Source: Bythopirellula sp. (GTDB lineage: Bacteria; Planctomycetota; Planctomycetia; Pirellulales; Lacipirellulaceae). From it: a stretch of 53,830 nucleotides of DNA. A program made the translations under genes and the position numbers. The notes under the pieces are model-generated. The model saw only the letters and a list, made by a program, of their open reading frames with translations, was not told the DNA's origin and searched no databases. The stretch is taken from NCBI GenBank assembly GCA_028285205.1, contig JANQQA010000083.1, positions 1 to 53,830 on the forward strand. The letters are read 5' to 3'. Below are positions 46,505 to 53,830 of this stretch, one piece after another (position 1 is the stretch's first letter; every line of letters begins with the position of its first letter).

Positions 46505-47896
46505 ATGAATCCTGCCGATCAGCGTGACGGTGTGCCGGATAACGGTTCGTACACTCGTCGCCGGTTCCTGAATAAGACAACCTCCCTTGCAGCTGGAGTT
46601 CTTGCTGCAAACGCGTCGGAGAGCATAGCTGGGGACGCCCTTGGCAGATCTACGGTCAAGCGCTCACAGCAGAACTCGGTTGAGCATTTGCTTCGCAAGG
46701 CCGTCATGCCGAGGCAGGCGGTTGATCAGTTTCTCGATCCGAGGGCAAAGGTTTGGGCGAAGTTTCATCCAGTGTATGGTTACTTGCTTCGCGACAGCTT
46801 TATGCGCGACGGAGTAGATGGATCACACACGTTGGCACGATACTCGGAACGTGGCCATCGTCGTCAGGTGAACTTTGGCGAATTGCCTTGTCGCATCAAT
46901 ACCTATGGGGATAGTTTCACGCAAGGCCATCAAGTCAGTGACGGCGAGACGTGGCAGGAGGTACTTGCGGCGCACTTCTGCGAACCAATTCGCAACTACG
47001 GAATTGGCGGTTTCGGAGTCTATCAGGCGTATCGACGCCTGCTAGAAGTCGAGGAAACCGACCGCGGCGCACCCAACGTAATCTTGAATATCTGGGGCGA
47101 CGACCATCATCGCAGCATCATGGCGTGTCGCTGGCTGTCATTTGACGGCGACTTCCTCGACAACATGCCGCACGAGATGTTTCACGCGAATCCCTGGGCG
47201 TACGCGCGACTCGATCCCAACTCAGGCGACCTCACAGAATTCGATTGCGTCTGTCCGACCCCTGAGTCCATTTACGACATGTGCGACGAGGAATTCGTCG
47301 TCGAGACGTTCCGCGACGACGCTGTTATACACGCGTACGCCGCCATCCGAACCGGCGAAGTTGCAAACCCCGATGCACTCGAAGCGATGGCTGCCGCGAT
47401 TGAGTTCAACAGCCTAGATTACACGAGCAAGGATACTGTTCGTTCAAGCGTCAAACATCTGCACGCAGAGTATGCTGTGCGCGTGGGCATGAAGATCGTC
47501 GAGAGGTTGCAGCAGTATGTGGCGTCGCACGGTAAGAAGCTGTTTGTGTTGCTCAGCCATCCTGCCGGCTCGGTTTGGCATCACTGCAAAGGCACGCGAC
47601 AGGGGTCGGAAAACTTTGTGGACTGGCACCCGCAGGAGTTTTGCGAGTTCCTTTCACAGGCGGGTATTCCCTTCGTTAACACGGTCGACAAACACGTAGA
47701 GGAGTTTCAGCAATTTCGGGCAGACGCGAAGGCATACGTCGATCGCTATTACATTGGGCACTACAACCCGCAGGGTAACCATTTTTTTGCCTACGCGATC
47801 AAGAACGAACTCTTGGCCTGGCTAGATCCGCAACCTCCCGCTTACCGCGACGGCCCGCAATCCCCACTCGATTTTGACGGCTACCTGCCGAGTTAG
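46505..47896 (+). CDS. Tat-exported SGNH/GDSL-family hydrolase
   Basis: Probable carbohydrate esterase of 463 residues. A Tat signal (TRRRFLNKTTSLAAGVLA, residues 17-34) precedes the SGNH domain (about 125-445). Block I is NTYGDSFTQG with nucleophile Ser137; block II is RNYGIGGFGVYQ with the oxyanion Gly; block III is LNIWGDDHHRS; the C-terminal block is GHYNPQGNHFFAYAI, supplying the His. The domain carries a large insertion between blocks III and V (about 200-370), larger than in typical acetylxylan-type esterases. SGNH enzymes in glycan loci usually remove O-acetyl groups. An AAGGA site precedes the ATG. The next gene follows after 7 bases. Confidence 0.88.
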   Translation: MNPADQRDGVPDNGSYTRRRFLNKTTSLAAGVLAANASESIAGDALGRSTVKRSQQNSVEHLLRKAVMPRQAVDQFLDPRAKVWAKFHPVYGYLLRDSFMRDGVDGSHTLARYSERGHRRQVNFGELPCRINTYGDSFTQGHQVSDGETWQEVLAAHFCEPIRNYGIGGFGVYQAYRRLLEVEETDRGAPNVILNIWGDDHHRSIMACRWLSFDGDFLDNMPHEMFHANPWAYARLDPNSGDLTEFDCVCPTPESIYDMCDEEFVVETFRDDAVIHAYAAIRTGEVANPDALEAMAAAIEFNSLDYTSKDTVRSSVKHLHAEYAVRVGMKIVERLQQYVASHGKKLFVLLSHPAGSVWHHCKGTRQGSENFVDWHPQEFCEFLSQAGIPFVNTVDKHVEEFQQFRADAKAYVDRYYIGHYNPQGNHFFAYAIKNELLAWLDPQPPAYRDGPQSPLDFDGYLPS

Positions 47897-47903
47897 GCTT
47901 CGC

Positions 47904-50150
47904 ATGGGGCGCTACACAACAGCCTCATCTCAATGGCAGGTGGTGCTTGCATGTCTGGCTGCGGTCACACTGCAGATCGGCTTTGCCGAAAACACCAGCG
48001 CACATCAGTCCGTTTTCGAACGACCTGACCCATCCGAGCTAGCCAAGACCGAGCCACCTATGGCAGGCTCACAAGAATTTGCTAAGACGCTGCTCCGCGA
48101 ACTGAAGGCCCAATTCAATCATGATGCCTTCACACTGCTTGACCAGCTCGAAAAACACCTCAATCAGTCCGATCGCATTCGTTGGGGATTCGATGCCGGC
48201 GTCAGCCAAAACGTGGGGGACTACTTCCGTTGGCGGGCCGAGACGAAGTTACTGGAAGTTCTGCAGTCGTATCCTGAAATAATCGAAATTGACCTTCGCC
48301 CGGGTGCCGCAGTACCAACACCTGAGATCACCGTTGAGTTGCTTCCCGAGAATCGCGCTGTTGTGTTGAAGATCGTGACAGGTGATCACGGGACAAGCTT
48401 TGGGACCCATCGATGGAATCTCAGCGCGGAACAAGTACCTCAACCTTTTCGTGTGCCAACGAACGCCGACGGAATACGATTTGCGATCGTCGTCTTCGAG
48501 CAGGTGCCCAGCGAGGGAGGCGTGATGCAGCTTGAGTTCCGCCCGGATGGAGAGGAATCCCCGGGGCAGACGAGAGCGTTGCGGTTCCAGACTCCGGAGC
48601 TAGGTTACTTGAAGCTCGAAATCACCGATGACCATGGGCACCACACTCCCGCGATTGTGCAACTCGCCGCACACGCAAACGGCCAGCTCCAAGAAATTCC
48701 CGGCGCCGTCGACTTGCGTGAGCAACTTAACGACGTGGTGCCTCATATTGCGGAACTTGGGCGCGGATATACGTTTTATCTGCCGCGGAAGAAACAAGGC
48801 CGATATTGGATCGTCGACGAGCCAGTGGAAATCACCGTACCGGTCGGAAAATGGGATCTGAAGATTCTGCATGGCCCAGAACACGTGCCTTATCAGCAGA
48901 CGATCGATATTGCTCCTGGGGAGTGGACCGACCACAAGTGCAGCTTGCAGCGTTGGATTGATATGCCCAAGCTCGGCTGGTACTCCGGCGACGACCACGT
49001 TCATGCTCGGCTCAACAGTGGAGCAGACGCGAAGAGTTTACTTTCTTATGCACGAGCTGTCGATATCCACGTCGCGAACATTCTTGAGATGGGCGATCCG
49101 ATGCGGACTTACTATGCACAGCGCGGTTTCGGCGTCGATTTTCGCCGTCGACAAGGAGATTATTGGCTTGTTCCAGGACAGGAAGATCCGCGATCGGAGC
49201 TCGGCCACGCCATTGGACTCAACCTCAAATCGAAAGTGCGCAGTCTCGACCGCTACTTGCAGAATGATTGGGTAGCCGCTCGGATTCACGAACAAGGTGG
49301 ACTGTACGGACACACCCATGTCGGCGCAAATGCCTGTTACGCCCACAGAGAGATGGCCTTGTTCACCCCGCTTGGCATCGTCGACTTCAATAGCATTATG
49401 CAAGCGTCTTTGGGTACGGAACTCTACTACAACTTCCTCAATCTCGGTTTTGAAATGAATGCCTCGGCCGGGGCGGACACACCTTACGGCGGGACGATCG
49501 GCGCGACGCGGGTATACGTATTCTCCGGAGAAGGAGAATTTACACCTGACGTTTGGTTTGACGGTCTGAAACGGGGGCGTTCGTTCGTCAGTAACGGCCC
49601 GATGTTGGAATTTGAAGTTGATGGCCAGTTGCCGGGGAGTGTGATTGAGATCGCAGAGCCGCATACGGTCCAGATCAAAGCGCGGGCGCGCGGACTAAGC
49701 GGCTGGTCGGCACCTAAGAAGCTACAGCTGATTCGCTTCGGCGAAGTTCTCGCCGAGACAACCTCCGGCGATGTCGAGCAGTCGGAACTGCAACTTGAAT
49801 TCGAACTCAACGCCGAACACGGTTGTTGGATCGCTGCGTACGCTGAGGGGCATGATGGATCGACGGCTCACAGCACACCGGTTTATGTCAAACGTGCAGG
49901 GCGAAGGCACTGGCATTTTCTGCGCGCAAACGAGCTGATTTCGACGCAACTTTCTATAATGGATGAGATTGAGGTCGCACTTAGTCGATCGGAAGAAGCT
50001 GTGGCAGCAGGACGAAATCCGCTGGACTATTGGAACTTACGAAACGCAGAGCAGGCGAACGCCGTTCGGCGGCAAGTGCAGATAGCGAGGCAGTTCTACG
50101 AGAATCTACGGGACACTTATCACCAGGAACAGGCACTGCGAACTCAGTGA
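47904..50150 (+). CDS. CehA/McbA-family metallohydrolase, plus-strand copy
   Basis: Exported protein of 748 residues. Signal peptide 1-28 (cleavage near GFAEN); a helical stretch (about 55-120); beta-domain (about 140-230); regulatory-type beta-domain (about 233-350); CehA/McbA PHP-like domain (about 355-640) with GDDHVH (H365, H367), AVDIHVANI, YGHTHVGAN and SAGADTPYGG, all predicted metal ligands present; and a short C-terminal helical domain shared with the other CehA/McbA proteins of the window. ATG at 47904, seven bases after the SGNH stop; the frame upstream overlaps that gene and lacks a site. The HTH motif of the middle His (GHTHVG) differs from the minus-strand copies. Substrate unknown. 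Confidence 0.88.
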   Translation: MGRYTTASSQWQVVLACLAAVTLQIGFAENTSAHQSVFERPDPSELAKTEPPMAGSQEFAKTLLRELKAQFNHDAFTLLDQLEKHLNQSDRIRWGFDAGVSQNVGDYFRWRAETKLLEVLQSYPEIIEIDLRPGAAVPTPEITVELLPENRAVVLKIVTGDHGTSFGTHRWNLSAEQVPQPFRVPTNADGIRFAIVVFEQVPSEGGVMQLEFRPDGEESPGQTRALRFQTPELGYLKLEITDDHGHHTPAIVQLAAHANGQLQEIPGAVDLREQLNDVVPHIAELGRGYTFYLPRKKQGRYWIVDEPVEITVPVGKWDLKILHGPEHVPYQQTIDIAPGEWTDHKCSLQRWIDMPKLGWYSGDDHVHARLNSGADAKSLLSYARAVDIHVANILEMGDPMRTYYAQRGFGVDFRRRQGDYWLVPGQEDPRSELGHAIGLNLKSKVRSLDRYLQNDWVAARIHEQGGLYGHTHVGANACYAHREMALFTPLGIVDFNSIMQASLGTELYYNFLNLGFEMNASAGADTPYGGTIGATRVYVFSGEGEFTPDVWFDGLKRGRSFVSNGPMLEFEVDGQLPGSVIEIAEPHTVQIKARARGLSGWSAPKKLQLIRFGEVLAETTSGDVEQSELQLEFELNAEHGCWIAAYAEGHDGSTAHSTPVYVKRAGRRHWHFLRANELISTQLSIMDEIEVALSRSEEAVAAGRNPLDYWNLRNAEQANAVRRQVQIARQFYENLRDTYHQEQALRTQ

Positions 50151-50171
50151 GCGGTCGGAACAAACAGAGAA

Positions 50172-53100
50172 ATGTCGCACTTAAGAACGAATCAACCACA
50201 GAGCCGTAGGCTAAATCTCGAGTCACTCGAGCCGCGAAGGCTCCTGGCTGTTGTTGAGTACCCGCTGGCGAACGCCGGGTTCGAGTCGCCCGATTTGGAC
50301 GCAACCAACAGCTGGCACCCGACGGTTGACGGATGGACGGTCACAGGAACTCCTGGCACAACGTACGAAATTCCAGCAGCCGAGCCTTCACCCGCGACAG
50401 AAGGCGAACAATACGTCTTAGCCGATTCTACGAATTGGAATCTGACGCAAGCGGGCCCGACAATTCAGGCCAATACTCGCTATATTCTCTCCCTGGACGT
50501 ATTTCCGCTATCTACGGGAGACAGCGTGGCATCGGTTCAGCTTCGCGACTCGTCCAACAATCAGATCATTGCTGGTGTGGGGAACTTTCCGTCCGCTAAT
50601 CCGGCGATGCGAGAGGTTGCTTTACCCGAAGGTGAGTGGTCACGTGTGACAGTTGGTTTCAATAGTGTCCAGACTCTCGCCAACCTGGGAAATGACATCC
50701 TCGTTCGGATCAGTGGAAGCCGATTGGCCTTTGATAACGTACAGCTGTTCATCGACGATAGCGTACATGATTTCTACATCAGCTCCTCAAGTGGCAGTGA
50801 TACCAATGACGGTTTTAGCGACACCGCAGCGTTCAAAGACTTTGAGAGCTTAACGCCGTATTTGCCCCTTCTGCCAGGTGAACGCATTTTGCTAAAGGCT
50901 GGTGATACATTCACCGACGAATTAAACCTCCGCGGCAAGGGAACCGCGGACTCCCTGGTGGAGCTCACAAGTTACGGCGTAGGGCCGAATCCTATAATCC
51001 GACGTCAAGATTTGACCAAGGATGTCGGCGTCGTTTGGAACAATGCCAGCTTCGCCCGCATCAGCAATATTGATGTCGAACATTCGAAGTTAGGTATTTA
51101 CCTACGTTACGAATGGACAGACGTTGGCAGTCGCGATGTCACGATCGAGAACAGTAACTTTCGCGACATGACCGATCCGACGTTGGAGCCGAGTGATCAC
51201 AACTTCGAGTATGCTTGGTCTGATGCAATTTTCGTCGGCGGCCAGGCGTGGAACCAAGCCGAGTTTTCTACTCGACTCGAAAATCTGACTATCCGAAATG
51301 TCACCGCCGTGAACACGGCTCACCTGTTCGGAACAGCCTGGTACTTTCCACAGGTCTACCGTAGCAGACTGAGAAATCTGATTATCGAAGACAGCGTTGC
51401 CATCAATAATCTGGCCGGCGCTTTCCAGCTGTTTAACGTCGATGGTGGTCATATCAAGCGCGTGCACTCGATTGCCGGGGGCGGGCAGGATACCTGGTCG
51501 GGAACCACGTTGGGTTTCATCCAGAGCTCACAGAATTTCCTGATCGAAGATAGCGAATTCTCTTACATCGATCGCGCCCAAGCTGCGGATGGTAGCGGCA
51601 TGGATTTCGAGGGAGATTCGCACAACATTACTTTTCGCAACAACGTTATCCACAATAACGCCGGCTCCGCTTTGCTAATCCTCTCCACCGGCGGCCCTAA
51701 CACAAATCTGGTGATTGAAGATAACACGTTCTATAACAATGCTCGTGATCCCTGGAACGATGAGATAAACAGCGAGATCCAGGGCGGAGGACTAGGCCAT
51801 ACGGGTATCATTCGCAATAACGGGATCTATCGCGGTGACAGTTCGATCAACTTTTTCTCTCCTAGTGCCGATTGGTCCGGATTCACGATAAGTGGCAATC
51901 GAGAGCTTGAATACTCGGATGTGCGCCAACGGCCAATGTGGTGGGAGTTCGAGACGGATGGAGATTTCGAGGGCTGGGGTGGATTCAATCAATGGAACAA
52001 TCCCGCTGTATCAGGCGGCGTGCTAACTGGCCAGAGTGGTGCCGACGCCTATGTTGAGTCACCGCCCACTTGGGTTAACACCAATCAGCCTACGTATGCC
52101 TGGGTGCGGATGAGCCAGACCGCAGGCGAAGTCGGACAGTTCTTTTTTATCACGGAAACAGATCCCGTCTGGGATCAATCTAAGAGCGCTTTCTTTAACA
52201 TTGTGCCTGATGGCAACATGCACGATTACTTCGTTGACCTGGGTTCGTCGGTGGAAACCAACGGTGTAATCACGCAGATTCGACTTGATCCGACAATCGA
52301 TCCGGATTCGAGTATGGAGATTGACTTCGTCCGTCTGACCGATAGTGCCGATCTGAATCAAGTTCCACCTTCCGACCCATTGCCACCACCTTTGGAAATG
52401 ACATTCACTTCCATTGGCAGTGACGATGGCTACATTCTAGAATCTTCGCAGAACAGTGGTGTCGGCGGCACCGTAAACTCATTCTCTTCGACTTTCCGGC
52501 TCGGCGACGATTCCAGCAATCGCGCTTATCGGCCGCTCTTGTCGTTTGACACTTCTTTGTTGCCGGATAACGCGAGCGTCGTCGAAGCGACCATCGGGAT
52601 CACGCGCGTCGGAAACCCCACTGGCAACATCCCTATCGGTGTGCCGTACTCTGAGTTTGAAGATATCCTCGTCGATTTGGCGACGCCGGACTTCGGAGCG
52701 CCCTCGTTGGAGGCGTCTGACTGGCAGTCGGACGCCACCAAGGATGCGGTCTCCAAGTTCGCCTGGCCACCGTACTTGGCTGGTATGGAAATCTATAGCC
52801 GACTGGAAAACCCTGACAACGATCTCGTCAACTTGTTGGGGAAAACGCAGTTCAGAATCCGCTATGCAAACGATGACGACGGTGACAACGTGGCCGACTA
52901 CATGTCGTACGCCACCGGGAATCACCCGATTGCCAGTTTCCGCCCGACGCTGACCGTCAAGTACTACATCAACGATAATCCTTCCGCCGATTTTGATGGG
53001 GACAGCGATATCGATGGTTCTGACTTCTTGATTTGGCAACGAAACGCTGGTACCACAGGCACCGCACTAAGAAGTGACGGCGATGCCAACACGGACACCG

Positions 53101-53489
53101 ACGTCGATGCTGACGATCTGACAATCTGGACAGATCAGTACGGGCTTACCGCGAGCCAGGCGGCATCGTCACAGGCAAGCGAATCTGGACATGCTGATCA
53201 CGCTAGCTCGTATGTGGCGGACAGCGATCTCACTGTTTCGCTTGCGCCGTTCGTCGTACTGGCTGACCCTCCTTCTGATGTTGAACGAGAAATCGAGTCT
53301 GAGGTCGTGGAGTACGACCCAATGATCGAAGAGCGATTGTTTGGGAACCGGGTGCTCGAATCCATTGAGCCAACAACAGGTGACCTGCAAGAATCCACAA
53401 TCGAGATAGAAGAGTCCGAAGCGTCCGCTCCGGACGCCATCGCAGTTGATGAGTTTCTTACCCATTTCGACTGGCAAGATCAACTGTAG
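50172..53489 (+). CDS. LEPR-XLL beta-helix surface protein with carbohydrate-binding and dockerin-like modules
   Basis: Secreted protein of 1,105 residues. The N-terminus carries the planctomycete LEPR-XLL export motif (LESLEPRRLL, 16-25) in place of a normal signal. Order: jelly-roll carbohydrate-binding-like domain (about 28-195); right-handed beta-helix of the pectate-lyase/PbH1 kind (about 198-590) opening FYISSSSGSDTNDGF; a beta-sandwich (about 595-735) with WWEFETDGDFEGW; a DNRLRE/CBM96-like domain (about 750-935) with RPLLSFDTSLLP; a dockerin-like repeat (about 938-990) with ADFDGDSDIDGSDFLIWQ; and an acidic tail. A polysaccharide lyase or glycosidase on a beta-helix is likely, but I could not pick out catalytic residues. 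It lies 21 bases after the CehA/McbA gene and 42 bases before rhaA. Confidence 0.85.
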   Translation: MSHLRTNQPQSRRLNLESLEPRRLLAVVEYPLANAGFESPDLDATNSWHPTVDGWTVTGTPGTTYEIPAAEPSPATEGEQYVLADSTNWNLTQAGPTIQANTRYILSLDVFPLSTGDSVASVQLRDSSNNQIIAGVGNFPSANPAMREVALPEGEWSRVTVGFNSVQTLANLGNDILVRISGSRLAFDNVQLFIDDSVHDFYISSSSGSDTNDGFSDTAAFKDFESLTPYLPLLPGERILLKAGDTFTDELNLRGKGTADSLVELTSYGVGPNPIIRRQDLTKDVGVVWNNASFARISNIDVEHSKLGIYLRYEWTDVGSRDVTIENSNFRDMTDPTLEPSDHNFEYAWSDAIFVGGQAWNQAEFSTRLENLTIRNVTAVNTAHLFGTAWYFPQVYRSRLRNLIIEDSVAINNLAGAFQLFNVDGGHIKRVHSIAGGGQDTWSGTTLGFIQSSQNFLIEDSEFSYIDRAQAADGSGMDFEGDSHNITFRNNVIHNNAGSALLILSTGGPNTNLVIEDNTFYNNARDPWNDEINSEIQGGGLGHTGIIRNNGIYRGDSSINFFSPSADWSGFTISGNRELEYSDVRQRPMWWEFETDGDFEGWGGFNQWNNPAVSGGVLTGQSGADAYVESPPTWVNTNQPTYAWVRMSQTAGEVGQFFFITETDPVWDQSKSAFFNIVPDGNMHDYFVDLGSSVETNGVITQIRLDPTIDPDSSMEIDFVRLTDSADLNQVPPSDPLPPPLEMTFTSIGSDDGYILESSQNSGVGGTVNSFSSTFRLGDDSSNRAYRPLLSFDTSLLPDNASVVEATIGITRVGNPTGNIPIGVPYSEFEDILVDLATPDFGAPSLEASDWQSDATKDAVSKFAWPPYLAGMEIYSRLENPDNDLVNLLGKTQFRIRYANDDDGDNVADYMSYATGNHPIASFRPTLTVKYYINDNPSADFDGDSDIDGSDFLIWQRNAGTTGTALRSDGDANTDTDVDADDLTIWTDQYGLTASQAASSQASESGHADHASSYVADSDLTVSLAPFVVLADPPSDVEREIESEVVEYDPMIEERLFGNRVLESIEPTTGDLQESTIEIEESEASAPDAIAVDEFLTHFDWQDQL

Positions 53490-53531
53490 GGTCTTGCCGC
53501 GATCCTGTTCGCAACCAATAAATCTCAGACA

Positions 53532-53830
53532 ATGGCTGATATCAACAGGGCATATTTACTTGCCAAAGAACAATATGCGTCGCTTGGAGTCGACACAGAG
53601 TTGGCGCTTCGCCGCCTAGCACAAGTGGCAATTTCCATCCACTGCTGGCAAGGCGATGATGTGGGAGGATTCGAAAATCCCGAGGGAGACCTGACCGGCG
53701 GTATCGCTGTAACCGGCAACTATCCTGGGCGCGCACGCACGCCCGACGAGTTGCGTGCCGACTTCGAGCAAGCACTTTCACTCGTACCGGGCAGTCATCG
53801 TTTCGCCCTTCACGCCAGCTATGCCGAAAC
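53532..53830 (+). CDS. rhaA: L-rhamnose isomerase, 5' part (cut by the window end)
   Basis: The first 99 codons are present and the frame is open to the edge. They match the N-terminus of L-rhamnose isomerase closely: [18 protein letters not shown], then [20 protein letters not shown] and [17 protein letters not shown], the residues known in Escherichia coli RhaA ([25 protein letters not shown]). The enzyme converts L-rhamnose to L-rhamnulose in the cytoplasm, metal-dependently, and the family has about 420 residues. It follows the beta-helix gene by 42 bases, so it probably belongs to the same operon. Further rhamnose genes, possibly of the planctomycete shell-protein type that handles L-fucose and L-rhamnose, may follow outside the window. 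Ribosome-binding site weak. Confidence 0.97.
   Translation, partial: MADINRAYLLAKEQYASLGVDTELALRRLAQVAISIHCWQGDDVGGFENPEGDLTGGIAVTGNYPGRARTPDELRADFEQALSLVPGSHRFALHASYAE

Noticed and set aside
41474..53489. Dockerin-like repeats taken as evidence of a cellulosome
   Set aside because: No cohesin domain or scaffoldin is visible, and single dockerin-like repeats are common in planctomycete exported proteins.
1..53830. CRISPR arrays, rRNA and tRNA genes
   Set aside because: I looked for regularly spaced direct repeats and for tRNA-like or rRNA signatures on both strands and found none; a covariance-model scan (tRNAscan-SE, Infernal) would be decisive.

Overview
The window comes from a planctomycete, most likely a Pirellulaceae-type bacterium. 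The evidence is protein families largely confined to that phylum: a PSCyt1/PSCyt2/PSD1 cytochrome protein, DUF1501, DUF1559 pseudopilin-like and DUF1080 proteins, an LEPR-XLL export motif, PEP-CTERM proteins with a dockerin-like calcium repeat, and a planctomycete-type ECF sigma factor paired with a FecR-like anti-sigma factor. I cannot name a species from the sequence alone.

Layout. (1) Bases 1-4,600 are a patchy left flank: an excisionase-like HTH gene, the tail of a lost recombinase, a 57-residue lipoprotein gene, an HdeD-like membrane protein, a secreted protein of unknown function, an IS3-type transposase stump and two copies of a 104-bp diverged repeat. (2) Bases 4,573-37,287 hold 13 genes, all on the minus strand and mostly overlapping by 4 bases or separated by a few bases. 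From the promoter-proximal end they encode a PQQ-type sugar dehydrogenase/cytochrome, a PSD1 cytochrome protein, DUF1501, a 1,871-residue CehA/McbA-ThuA-CehA/McbA fusion, a second CehA/McbA protein, a GH101-like hydrolase, a DUF1080 3-keto-glycoside hydrolase, a Gfo/Idh/MocA oxidoreductase, a GH78 alpha-L-rhamnosidase and a GH110-like alpha-galactosidase. After a 587-base gap come a nitrilase-family amidase, a polysaccharide-deacetylase-like protein and a secreted unknown. (3) Bases 37,288-37,641 are the divergent promoter region. (4) Bases 37,642-53,830 run on the plus strand: ECF sigma factor, anti-sigma factor with two C-type-lectin-like domains, three tandem PEP-CTERM paralogues, DUF1559, a small lipoprotein, a second nitrilase-family protein, an SGNH hydrolase, a third CehA/McbA protein, a large beta-helix protein, and the 5' end of L-rhamnose isomerase (rhaA), which runs off the window.

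How the genes may work together (inference). This looks like a polysaccharide-degradation locus for a rhamnose- and probably alpha-galactose-containing glycan carrying amide or ester decorations. Exported glycosidases cut the chain. A Gfo/Idh/MocA plus DUF1080 pair would offer oxidation-first cleavage through 3-keto sugars. Amidase, deacetylase, SGNH and CehA/McbA enzymes would strip substituents. The PQQ and c-type cytochrome proteins would handle electrons in the periplasm, and RhaA would start catabolism of released L-rhamnose. Control would come from the sigma/anti-sigma pair, whose anti-sigma protein carries an apparently intact Ca-dependent lectin motif (QPDN plus WND) and so could sense the sugar directly. 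No transporter and no sulfatase occur in the window.
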